DNA from: Bacteroidales bacterium
Lineage (GTDB): Bacteria > Bacteroidota > Bacteroidia > Bacteroidales > F082
Direction: 5' to 3'
Assembly (NCBI GenBank): GCA_024710405.1
Contig: JANJUV010000002.1
Coordinates: 124,001-188,000, forward strand
DNA: 64,000 nucleotides
Shown: positions 51,951 to 59,901 of the stretch, piece after piece
Layout: every line of letters begins with the position of its first letter
How positions within the stretch are numbered: the first letter of the stretch is position 1
Position numbers and translations under genes: made by a program
Notes under the pieces: model-generated
Databases searched by the model: none
What the model was told of the DNA's origin: nothing
The model's input: the letters and a program-made list of their open reading frames with translations, nothing else

Positions 51951-53078
51951 ATGAAAACAACAACTTTGCTTACCATACTTTTCCTTCTGCTGACTATAGC
52001 CGGTTGTACCGGTCAAAAACAGGCACACAACAACCTCGCACCTGATGGCACCCATAAGGTCAGCGCAGAGATTCTGGCCGAAGGTCTCGAAAACCCCTGG
52101 AGTATGGCTTTTCTGCCCGACGGACGTATCCTGATCGCCGAAAGGCCAGGAAGGATCAGAATTTTTGCTGACAACGAACTCAAGCCCGAAACCATCGTAG
52201 GACTGCCTGCCATCTGGTCGCACGGACAAGGAGGGCTACTCGACATTGTTTTGCACCCCGATTACGAAGATAACAGACTCATCTACCTTGCCTATGCCTC
52301 GCAGGAAAACGGCATCGGAAACACTACCATAGCACGTGCACGGCTCGAAGGCAACAGTCTGCGCGACACCGAAGTACTGTTCAAAGGAGATCCCGCTACG
52401 GATTCAAAGTATCATTTTGGCTGCCGTATTGTGTTCGACCGCGACAAATACATGTACTTTACCATCGGCGACCGCGGAGTGATGGAAAACGGCCAGATGA
52501 AAAGCAATCATCATGGCAAGGTGATGCGCCTGCACGCCGACGGCTCCATACCCAACGACAATCCTTTTGTGGGGCAGGAAGACGCAAAACCCGAAATATG
52601 GAATTATGGCCACCGCAACATTCAGGGAATGACGCTGCATCCGGTTACGGGACAATTATGGTCGCACGAGCACGGGCCCAAAGGAGGTGATGAGGTAAAC
52701 CTGGAAATCAAAGGAGCCAACTATGGCTGGCCTGTGGTGAGCTTCGGCATCAACTACAACGGAACCATCATCACCAACGACACCACCCTTCCCGGCATGA
52801 CCGACCCTCTGCACTACTGGGTTCCTTCGATTGCCCCCTGCGGCATGTGCTTCGTCACATCAGACAAATATCCCGACTGGAGCGGCAATTTGCTGGTGGG
52901 CGCTCTGGCCGGACAACAGATCCAGCGGCTAGTATTCAACGAAAACAACAAGGTTGTTCATACAGAGAAACTGTTTGAAGGCATGGCCCGCTTCCGCGAC
53001 ATCCGGCAAGGTCCCGATGGCTATATTTACGTACTTACCGAAGGGCCGGGCTTGTTTTTTAGGGTCGAGGTGGAGTGA
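51951..53078 (+). CDS. PQQ-dependent sugar dehydrogenase-type lipoprotein
   Basis: 375 residues from MKTTTLLTILFLLLTIAGCTG, a lipoprotein signal (lipobox LTIAGC); the frame starting at 51891 is out of keeping with it. The rest is a six-bladed GSDH propeller: EGLENPWSMAFLPDGRILIA (blade 1), SHGQGGLLDIVLHPDYED, GCRIVFDRDKYMYFTIGDRG, WNYGHRNIQGMTLHP, SHEHGPKGGDEVNLEIKG and the last blade DIRQGPDGYIYVLTEGPGLF. Relatives are called soluble glucose/sorbosone dehydrogenase or Asd (YliI). They oxidise aldoses with bound PQQ, if PQQ is available. The last 30 codons recur as remnants at 54546 and 56201. Confidence 0.9.
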   Translation: MKTTTLLTILFLLLTIAGCTGQKQAHNNLAPDGTHKVSAEILAEGLENPWSMAFLPDGRILIAERPGRIRIFADNELKPETIVGLPAIWSHGQGGLLDIVLHPDYEDNRLIYLAYASQENGIGNTTIARARLEGNSLRDTEVLFKGDPATDSKYHFGCRIVFDRDKYMYFTIGDRGVMENGQMKSNHHGKVMRLHADGSIPNDNPFVGQEDAKPEIWNYGHRNIQGMTLHPVTGQLWSHEHGPKGGDEVNLEIKGANYGWPVVSFGINYNGTIITNDTTLPGMTDPLHYWVPSIAPCGMCFVTSDKYPDWSGNLLVGALAGQQIQRLVFNENNKVVHTEKLFEGMARFRDIRQGPDGYIYVLTEGPGLFFRVEVE

Positions 53079-53309
53079 GGATTATCGAATGGCCTTAAAA
53101 TTATTCAGTCGTTACAGATCAGACTCAATAATAAAAAGTTAACCAGAATTCAAGCCCAATCTCCTGACTACGCTTATTGACTGGCCACCAATACCCAGCC
53201 CCACCCTAAGCCGGGAAATCACCTGACGAGTTGGTTAAATCCCGATAAACAAACTTAGTCGTAAAATGCTGATTACTGGCGAAATAGTCCATGTACTAAA
53301 ATTGTAAGT

Positions 53310-53347
53310 TACTATTTTGTTAGTTACCAAAATAGTACATATCTTTG
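53310..53347 (+). promoter_or_regulatory. Promoter with palindromic operator for the ATPase at 53366
   Basis: TTTTG (53315-53319), 20-nt spacer, TATCTTTG (53340-53347), 18-base leader. TACTATTTTG (53310-53319) and CAAAATAGTA (53328-53337) are a perfect 10-bp inverted repeat over the -33 element. ATGTACTA (53291-53298) pairs with TAGTACAT (53333-53340), and CAAAATAG is repeated once more at about 53354-53362. Confidence 0.72.
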
Positions 53348-53365
53348 TTTCAAACAAAATAGCCG

Positions 53366-54502
53366 ATGAATACCCCATTTATATTTGGAAAACTGGCCGT
53401 AGATCAAAACTTCACCAATAGAAGTGCGGAAATAATCAAGTTAAAACAGAACTTCATTTCGGGCATCAACACCATTCTTATTTCCCCGCGTAGGTGGGGC
53501 AAATCCTCTCTGGTAAAAAAAGCCGCTATGGAAGTGGAATCAGAACAAAAGAATATCAGGATTATTTATCTGGACATGTTCAATATCAGGACAGAAGAGG
53601 ATTTTTACAAGCGACTTTCCGAGGCTGTTTTAAAAGCGAGTGCTGGAAAATTGGAAGAATCAATGAGTTTTATCAGGAAGTTTTTAAAACAGTGGATTCC
53701 TAAAATCACCATTTCACCTGATGCAGTTCAGGAGATGAGTTTGTCACTTAATTGGGAGGAAGTAAAGAATAAGCCCGATGAGATACTCGATTTGGCCGAA
53801 TCTATAGCCATAGAAAAGCAGCTCAAGCTAGTAGTCTGTATTGATGAATTCCAAAACCTTTCGAACTTCAGTGACCCGCTAGGTTTTCAAAAGAAAATCC
53901 GCTCACATTGGCAACAGCATCAACATGTTACATATTGCTTATATGGCAGCAAAAGGCATATGATGATCGAGGTGTTTACGCGACAATCCATGCCCTTTTA
54001 TAAGTTTGGAGATTTAATTTTCCTACCTAAAATATCAACCAAAGATTGGATAATATTTATCCAGGAACGTTTCCTCGCCACCAATAAAAATGTGAGCGAA
54101 CAACAGGCAGAGCGAATAGCATTGCTTGCTGAAAATCACCCCTATTATGTGCAACAGTTATCCCAACTCTGTTGGTTCAGGACCTCCGGTGAACTATTGG
54201 ACAAAGATATTGATTTAGCCATGGAATCATTGGTCATGCAGTTGAGTTTGTTATTTCAGAATATTACTGAAAATTTGGCCACTACCCAGGTCAACTACTT
54301 AAAAACACTCATTGACGAGGCCAGGATGTTAAGCAGCAAAGAGGTCATTAATACCTATCATTTAGGCAGCTCAGCCAATGTATCCCGAATTAAAGCAGCA
54401 CTGATTAATAAAGAAATTATAGATGATCAGGCTGTTGGAAATCCTCAAATTCAGGATCCGGTTTATAAGTTCTGGCTAAAAAACCATTATTTTACGAGAT
54501 AG
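53366..54502 (+). CDS. Archaeal-ATPase-like P-loop protein (2 of 3)
   Basis: 378 residues. Walker A is SPRRWGKSS (about 40-48; it begins with Ser instead of Gly, as in many of this family). Walker B is VVCIDEFQNL (about 152-161), and the GSKR sensor is in CLYGSKRHMM. The C-terminal winged helix (SSKEVINTYHLGSSANVSRI) precedes IQDPVYKFWLKNHYF, an ending typical of archaeal-type ATPases of PF01637. It lacks the PD-(D/E)xK tail of the DUF4143 proteins. Role unknown. It sits between the end of the sugar dehydrogenase gene and a degenerate copy of that gene's 3' end. Confidence 0.87.
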   Translation: MNTPFIFGKLAVDQNFTNRSAEIIKLKQNFISGINTILISPRRWGKSSLVKKAAMEVESEQKNIRIIYLDMFNIRTEEDFYKRLSEAVLKASAGKLEESMSFIRKFLKQWIPKITISPDAVQEMSLSLNWEEVKNKPDEILDLAESIAIEKQLKLVVCIDEFQNLSNFSDPLGFQKKIRSHWQQHQHVTYCLYGSKRHMMIEVFTRQSMPFYKFGDLIFLPKISTKDWIIFIQERFLATNKNVSEQQAERIALLAENHPYYVQQLSQLCWFRTSGELLDKDIDLAMESLVMQLSLLFQNITENLATTQVNYLKTLIDEARMLSSKEVINTYHLGSSANVSRIKAALINKEIIDDQAVGNPQIQDPVYKFWLKNHYFTR

Positions 54503-54545
54503 GAATACTTATTGATGCGTGGGGTCTTAAAAAACAGGCCTTGAC

Positions 54546-54646
54546 AGGGAAAAGCACCGTTTCAACGACATCCGCCAGGGGCCTGATGGCTATCTCTATG
54601 CGCTTCCGAAGGGCCGGGCTTATTTTTCAGGATGGTGGTGGAGTGA
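54546..54646 (+). pseudogene. Remnant of a sugar dehydrogenase 3' end (copy B)
   Basis: Read with one inserted base, these 101 nt encode EKHRFNDIRQGPDGYLYAL then TEGPGLFFRMVVE and a stop. This is a close match to the last codons of the intact dehydrogenase (52989-53078: RFRDIRQGPDGYIYVL then TEGPGLFFRVEVE). One base is missing between CTT and CCGAAGGG, so it cannot be translated as such. No upstream part of the gene is left; the ATPase stop is at 54502. Confidence 0.8.
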
Positions 54647-54707
54647 GTTTCTGCTCCTTTTTCCCATTGACGGTCAGGGAAACAATAGCACTTTTTACGA
54701 TCAACTA

Positions 54708-54738
54708 TTGCTCAAAACAGAAATAAGTATTATTTTTG
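54708..54738 (+). promoter_or_regulatory. Promoter of the ATPase at 54769
   Basis: TTG (54708-54710), 20-nt spacer, TATTTTTG (54731-54738), then a 30-base leader to the ATG. Good match in both boxes and in spacing. Confidence 0.72.
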
Positions 54739-54768
54739 TGAATATTTACACATAAATCATATTTATTC

Positions 54769-56085
54769 ATGCAAAGAGCCATTCAAAACAGATTATTGCA
54801 ATGGAAAGATAAATCCGGCCGACTCCCGCTGATTATTCAAGGAGCCAGACAAGTTGGCAAAACCTATATGATGAAGTGGCTTGGGGAAAAACATTTTGAA
54901 AGTTCTGTCTATTTCAATTTTGACGAGCGGCCTGAACTTCAGGAATTTTTTTCAAAAAACAAGGATATTGACCGAATAGTTCAGTCGCTTAGCCTGATCA
55001 GTGGTATTGAGATTGATCATCAAACCCTGATAATCTTTGATGAAATTCAGGAATGCCCCGAGGCGCTATCCACTCTGAAGTATTTTGCAGAAAAGAGGCC
55101 TGATCTTGCTGTTGTTTGTGCCGGCTCCTTGCTCGGTATTTTGTTGCATTCCGGTTTTTCTTTTCCGGTTGGTAAAGTGGATTTTTTGACCATGTACCCT
55201 ATGACATTTCGCGAAGTGCTGCCATATTGGAACGAAAAATCAGCGCATTACATAGATAGGATGGATGCTTTGGAACCCATTCCAGAGCTGTTCTTCAACG
55301 AACTTTCTGACAGTTTCAAAAAATATCTGATCACCGGCGGCATGCCTGCAGTGGTTGCTGAGTTTAACCGCAGCAAGACCTTTAGTGGTTGTGAGAATTT
55401 GCTGGAAAACCTGATTTTGTCCTATAAAGGCGATTTTGCAAAACATCCGGTTATGCAGGATGTGGCAAAAATTGGACAGGTATTTGACTCTCTTCCCAGC
55501 CAACTTGCCCGCGAAAACAGAAAGTTTGTCTATAAGCTAATACGCACCGGGGCAAGGGCGCGTGAATATGAAGACTCCATTCAATGGTTGATCCGTTCAG
55601 GATTGGTGCATCAGGTATTCCTTAACACAAAGCCGGGTATTCCACTTTCTGCATACGATGATCTGAGTGCTTTCAAATTGTATGCTTTAGATGTTGGCAT
55701 CATGCGCAGAATGGCCAGACTTAACCCATCAGCATATGCAGAAGGCAACAGGTTGTTCACTGAGTTTAAAGGTGCTATTGTAGAAAATTACACACTACAG
55801 AGTCTTGTAAATCAGTTTGAGGACACTCCAAGATACTGGATATCAGGAAATACTGCTGAAGTTGATTTTCTCGTTCAGTATGAAAATGATATCATTCCTA
55901 TTGAGGTAAAAAGCGATGAAAACATCAAGAGCAGGAGTCTTGCACTGTATCATCAAAAGTACAATCCTGTTGTCAGGATACGCTATTCTTTGAAAAACCT
56001 ATCATTCAGGGATGGACTACTGAATATCCCGCTTTTTCTGACGGATTACACCACTGAACTCATCAAAATGATTAGCCATGATTAG
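54769..56085 (+). CDS. AAA_14/DUF4143 P-loop ATPase (3 of 3)
   Basis: 438 residues. Walker A GARQVGKTY (25-33), Walker B LIIFDEIQECPEALS, sensor LAVVCAGSLLGILL, the motif VDFLTMYPMTFREVLPYW. Then the DUF4143 domain with YKLIRTGARAREYEDSIQWL and LVHQVFLNTKPGIPLSAY, and the PD-(D/E)xK-like end EVDFLVQYENDIIPIEVKSD. It is a different subfamily from the 375-residue relative at 50638: the first is shorter, and the ID(Y)LEE site replaces EVDFLVQYEND. It is flanked on both sides by dehydrogenase remnants (54546-54646 and 56201-56243). Confidence 0.9.
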   Translation: MQRAIQNRLLQWKDKSGRLPLIIQGARQVGKTYMMKWLGEKHFESSVYFNFDERPELQEFFSKNKDIDRIVQSLSLISGIEIDHQTLIIFDEIQECPEALSTLKYFAEKRPDLAVVCAGSLLGILLHSGFSFPVGKVDFLTMYPMTFREVLPYWNEKSAHYIDRMDALEPIPELFFNELSDSFKKYLITGGMPAVVAEFNRSKTFSGCENLLENLILSYKGDFAKHPVMQDVAKIGQVFDSLPSQLARENRKFVYKLIRTGARAREYEDSIQWLIRSGLVHQVFLNTKPGIPLSAYDDLSAFKLYALDVGIMRRMARLNPSAYAEGNRLFTEFKGAIVENYTLQSLVNQFEDTPRYWISGNTAEVDFLVQYENDIIPIEVKSDENIKSRSLALYHQKYNPVVRIRYSLKNLSFRDGLLNIPLFLTDYTTELIKMISHD

Positions 56086-56200
56086 ATGTACCCCGATGAT
56101 GTCTGCCATTTCATACTTCTCTTTTATATTTTCAGAGATGATATGCGAATGCTTAAACTGTTTTCAAGATGTTTCAATCATAAAATCCGGAAAATCGATT

Positions 56201-56243
56201 TTACCGAAGGGCCGGGATTGTTTTCAGGATGGTGGTGGAGTGA
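56201..56243 (+). pseudogene. Remnant of a sugar dehydrogenase 3' end (copy C)
   Basis: Forty-three bases share TTACCGAAGGGCCGGG with the intact gene, and TTTTCAGGATGGTGGTGGAG plus TGA with copy B. One T is missing in the T-run, which shifts the frame. Its TGA at 56241-56243 abuts the CHAD gene's stop (TCA on the plus strand at 56244-56246). The 158-bp gap after the ATPase holds nothing else. Confidence 0.72.
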
Positions 56244-57149
56244 TCAGACAGTTAACTTGCTCCCTGAAACCCTGTTTTTCACCAGCACTCCTACCCTTCC
56301 GGCAAATTCCGATGGTTTCCAGAGGTAAACAAGGGCTGCATCGGCCAGAATTCGCTTTTCAAGGCGTTTCTTGCGTCTGATGATGCTCCTGCGCAGGTTG
56401 GTGCGCTGGCGGCCTGCCGGAATCTCGTCCAGCAGGTGAAGCAAAATAACTAGGTCGTGGTGGCTTCCCAACAGGCGGCCAAGTTTTACCAGTTCGTTCA
56501 TCTGGCTTTTCATCCAGGCCGGATACAGGTACTGAAGCGACTCAAAAACGTAGCCCAGATACTTTACACTTTTTCTGAGCTGATGAAATCCGGCATCATC
56601 AGACTCAAAAACAAGTGCTTCCATGCGTTTTCTCCCCTGTCGGTACAGCCTGCGAATCCCTGCTTTTACAACTCCCGCAGCATTTCCGGTGACTGAAAGC
56701 TGACGGATTCTTTCCTCAAAACCGGATAACTGGGCGATCGTCCCGCTTACCTCGATTTCCTGCCGGCCCGTGGCTTTCCAGTCTCTTTGTGCTTTGGCAA
56801 GTGAAGAAACCAATTTTCTGATAAACGCCTCCGTATCCGGAGATTTCCTGCTCTTGCCGATGAGTTGTATGGTTTCCAGCCGGGCTGTGGTATCGCGCAT
56901 CTGGCCCAGCCCCTGTCCGCATTGCCGGTAAAACGCATTGAACGCATCAAAATCCTGCACTTCCAGGCCCGGCCTGACCAACCGCAGCATGGCCCGACAT
57001 CTTTTGAAACACAGCCTGGCCTGATGAATGCTTTCGTTCGGGCGGTGTTTTCGTTCTAAATGGGCTATTGCTGCCTGATTCAGATACAACAACTGATTGT
57101 GAATGGCCGGTTGAATGGTCTGGGAGTCGTTCAAAATCAGTTGTTTCAT
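56244..57149 (-). CDS. CHAD domain protein
   Basis: 301 residues, nearly all a CHAD helical domain, which binds polyphosphate through conserved histidines and basic residues. N-terminal ESIHQARLCFKRCRAMLRLV and the internal GFHQLRKSVKYLGYVFESLQ are the two hallmark His-x3-Lys-x3-(Arg) repeats. Many Arg and Lys residues line the helices (RRLYRQGRKRMEAL, RRSIIRRKKRLEKRI). No CYTH domain is fused and no polyphosphate kinase is nearby. It converges with the dehydrogenase remnants. Confidence 0.85.
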   Translation of the reverse strand: MKQLILNDSQTIQPAIHNQLLYLNQAAIAHLERKHRPNESIHQARLCFKRCRAMLRLVRPGLEVQDFDAFNAFYRQCGQGLGQMRDTTARLETIQLIGKSRKSPDTEAFIRKLVSSLAKAQRDWKATGRQEIEVSGTIAQLSGFEERIRQLSVTGNAAGVVKAGIRRLYRQGRKRMEALVFESDDAGFHQLRKSVKYLGYVFESLQYLYPAWMKSQMNELVKLGRLLGSHHDLVILLHLLDEIPAGRQRTNLRRSIIRRKKRLEKRILADAALVYLWKPSEFAGRVGVLVKNRVSGSKLTV

Positions 57150-57202
57150 CGAAACGCTTGTTGATCAGACACAAAGATAACTTATTAAGAAGAATAACAA
57201 GG

Positions 57203-59749
57203 TTATTTTTGCAGGAAATCATTCAAACAAACCGCTTTAATGTCTCCGTCTGCAATTTTGATGTGCGGAGGAAAACTTAGTCTGACCATTTTATCTTCTC
57301 CCGGTAGAAGATCGAAGAAATTATCGCTGAATTGCACCTCTGCGTTCAGGCTGCTGAGCGCCACCTGTCGTGCAGGTTGTTCCGAAGTGACTTTGAGCCA
57401 GGTTTCACCGTCTTGTTGCACCAGTGCCAAACTCAGACCGGCAGGAAGCAGTTTCAGGTCGTGGGGGCGCGCCAGCCACAACAACCGTTTGGCCTGTTTT
57501 GTACCATCAACAATCCATTCAGCCTGAATACAGCAATTGTCGGGAGATGCACCGGCCTTATCCATCAGGGAATCCAGTTCAAGGACAGAAAGTGAACCAC
57601 CGGGCGGAACTATAATGTTCATCTTATGTTCAGCAAGCATTTGGCCGTCAAGCCGATAAATTTCTACATCCAATTCACCCGAAAATTCCTTGTGCACATC
57701 AGAGGTGATCCATAACTTGTTTCTCCCTTCAGCCTGGCCAATGCTGATCAAAATATTGTCATACAGTTCTTTGAGGTGAAAATGTAGCGCCTTCCATGAG
57801 CCAAAATAGTCAATGGACGACCAGGAAGTCACCGGCCATGAATCATTGAGTTGCCAATACAGACTTCCCATGCTGTGTGGTTTGCTCCTTCGCTGGGCCT
57901 CGATGGCCATTCCGATGCCATACGCCTGCACCAGCTGGCTCATATACACATAATCATCAAACTTTTCCGGCACTGGAAAATCGCGCGACATATAGTCGTG
58001 TATCAGTTTGGTGCCGCGCGGGTGCTTTTGGTGTGCTTCGAGTTCTTTAGACCAGGGAATCATACCTTCGGGAGAGATAAACCTGCGCAGCGATACCATG
58101 GAAGGCATGGCCTGGAAACCAAACTCGCTGTTGAAACGTCCCACTTTCTCACGATATTTCTCAAAGGGTTCTTCGCCCCACCATACTCCCCAGTAATGCA
58201 CATCGCCATGAAGCAGGCTTTCGGGGCGGCCCCAACCTGTTGATGGTGAGCTCGGCCAGTAAGGCCTGTGGAGATCAAGATCAGCGACAACTTGTGGCAA
58301 TAGTATCTCAAAAAGTTCAAGGTATCCCTGCCAGATGGCTGCTGAGTCGGCGCTGCTCCAAGCCAGCGACTTTTGCCAGCCCCAGTTATGGAAGCCTTCG
58401 TCAACTTCATTATTGCCACACCATAAAGCGAGTGATGTGTATTTGCGCAGCCTCTTCACCTGATCTATGGCTTCTTGGCGGACGTTATCCAAAAAAACAT
58501 TATCAAAGGGATACATGGTGCAGGCAAACATAAAATCCTGCCACACAAGCAGACCCAGACTGTCGCACAATTCATAAAAATCATCCTGAGGATACACGCC
58601 CCCACCCCATACCCTGATCATATTCATGTGAACCTCTTTTGAATCAACAAGAAGTCTCCGGGTAGCTTCCCTGCTCTGCCGGTGGACAAAATGATCAGCC
58701 GGGATGTAATTGGCACCTTTGGCATAGATGGGAAGTCCGTTTACCCGAAAATAAAACGACGCACCGATTGAATCCGGTTCCCTGACAAGTTCAATGGATC
58801 TAAGGCCAAGACGGTGTTTCTTTGTGTCAACTTTTTCACGATCAGCATAAAGTTCGAGCGAAACATCATACAGAAACTGCTCGCCCATACCATTGGGCCA
58901 CCACAGGCGGGGGTTATATATTTCAAAGGGAAAATGCAGTATTCTGGAACCGTTTCCTTCGGGAATTTCAACAGAAAGTGCTTCCTGTCCCGAAATCTGC
59001 AGAATAATCCTGCCACCGGTATTCGGCTCAGATTCAATTTCCAACTCAAGTCCGAGAATCGCCTTGTGCTCGTCCACATGGTTCTGATGGAAGGTGTAGT
59101 TGTTGATTTTGATGCTGTTCCAGGCTTCAAGCCGGACTTCTTTCCAGATACCCATAGTGATGTAGGTGGGGCCCCAATCCCAACCCGATTGAAAAGGGGC
59201 TTTTCGCGAATATGCCCTTTTCTCGGGCAGAAGAAAAGGCAGCTGAGCAGCCCGTAAATCCTGGAGGCTATCCGGGGGATAAAACCTGATATGCAGCCGG
59301 TTATCCTGATCACTGAGTATAGTACCCACTTCGAACCTCCATGTGCGGAACATATTGCCAACCCTACCCAGCAAACTGTCGTTGAGCCAGATATCTGCTT
59401 CAGTGTCCAGACCGTCGAAAACCAGTTCGGTTCGGTGAAAAGCCCCGGGATCAAAAGCAGCATTGAAGCTGAGTGTGTACTCCCATGAATTCTTCCCGAT
59501 CCATTGCAGTCCGGCTTCCTCCCTCCCTACGAACGGGTCAGGTATCAACCCGTTGTGCAGCAGAGTTGTATGCACACAACCGGGAACGCTGGCTGGCATT
59601 GACTGAAATGTGTCGTTTACTGCTGTAAGCATCCAGCCTTCGTTGAGGGATTGCACTACAAAAGAGGGTGTCTTGGCACATGAAACCAGCATAATCAATA
59701 CTATCAGCACATTGACAATCGTTCTGAAAAGTTGATTAAAAGAGCACAT
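57203..59749 (-). CDS. GH2 beta-mannosidase lipoprotein
   Basis: About 848 residues from MCSFNQLFRTIVNVLIVLIM (lipobox LIMLVSC). Frames starting at 59773 or 59794 are longer alternatives. The N-terminal sugar-binding domain has WEYTLSFNAAF, ELVFDGLDTEADIWLNDSLL and FQSGWDWGPTYITMGIW. The barrel carries MIRVWGGGVYPQDDFYELCD, LVWQDFMFACTMYP, the catalytic acid WCGNNEVDEGFHNWGW and the nucleophile FNSEFGFQAMPS. This is the pattern of beta-mannosidase (MANBA/CsxA type). It would cut the Man-beta-1,4-GlcNAc core bond left after GH92. It is separated by about 8 kb from the other glycan genes by the ATPase region. Confidence 0.93.
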   Translation of the reverse strand: MCSFNQLFRTIVNVLIVLIMLVSCAKTPSFVVQSLNEGWMLTAVNDTFQSMPASVPGCVHTTLLHNGLIPDPFVGREEAGLQWIGKNSWEYTLSFNAAFDPGAFHRTELVFDGLDTEADIWLNDSLLGRVGNMFRTWRFEVGTILSDQDNRLHIRFYPPDSLQDLRAAQLPFLLPEKRAYSRKAPFQSGWDWGPTYITMGIWKEVRLEAWNSIKINNYTFHQNHVDEHKAILGLELEIESEPNTGGRIILQISGQEALSVEIPEGNGSRILHFPFEIYNPRLWWPNGMGEQFLYDVSLELYADREKVDTKKHRLGLRSIELVREPDSIGASFYFRVNGLPIYAKGANYIPADHFVHRQSREATRRLLVDSKEVHMNMIRVWGGGVYPQDDFYELCDSLGLLVWQDFMFACTMYPFDNVFLDNVRQEAIDQVKRLRKYTSLALWCGNNEVDEGFHNWGWQKSLAWSSADSAAIWQGYLELFEILLPQVVADLDLHRPYWPSSPSTGWGRPESLLHGDVHYWGVWWGEEPFEKYREKVGRFNSEFGFQAMPSMVSLRRFISPEGMIPWSKELEAHQKHPRGTKLIHDYMSRDFPVPEKFDDYVYMSQLVQAYGIGMAIEAQRRSKPHSMGSLYWQLNDSWPVTSWSSIDYFGSWKALHFHLKELYDNILISIGQAEGRNKLWITSDVHKEFSGELDVEIYRLDGQMLAEHKMNIIVPPGGSLSVLELDSLMDKAGASPDNCCIQAEWIVDGTKQAKRLLWLARPHDLKLLPAGLSLALVQQDGETWLKVTSEQPARQVALSSLNAEVQFSDNFFDLLPGEDKMVRLSFPPHIKIADGDIKAVCLNDFLQK

Positions 59750-59869
59750 AAATGAATCGAAAAGGATTTTCATCCAGAATAAATTTGTATTCATCCGGCT
59801 AAGTTAAGAAAGCTTCGGATGCCATAACTCATCGCTGACTCATAAATCGGACAGCCCGAAAATTTGCTG

Positions 59870-59877
59870 TATTTTTG
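59870..59877 (+). promoter_or_regulatory. -7 promoter box of the GldA-like gene
   Basis: TATTTTTG followed by C, 24 bases before the ATG at 59902. It rules out the in-frame TTG at 59875 as a start. Confidence 0.55.
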
Positions 59878-59901
59878 CGGTCGAACAGAAATGCAAAACA
59901 C

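Noticed and set aside
53079-53180. Similarity of the stretch after the dehydrogenase stop (CGAATGGCCTTAAAATTATTCA) to the stretch before copy C (CGAATGCTTAAACTGTTTTCA)
   Set aside because: Short and with gaps; could be chance in AT-rich DNA, so not used as evidence for the repeat structure.
54503-54768. 61-residue frame starting at 54541
   Set aside because: It reads the dehydrogenase remnant out of its true frame; the correct frame needs one inserted base.
50638-56085. Reading the ATPase cluster as a phage-defence island or toxin-antitoxin system
   Set aside because: The proteins have ATPase and nuclease-like motifs, but there is no partner effector, antitoxin, integrase or known defence gene beside them; the evidence supports only a cluster of unknown role.
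37665-59749. Classical polysaccharide utilisation locus
   Set aside because: No SusC or SusD gene and no sensor/regulator in the window; described instead as a dispersed glycan-breakdown set.
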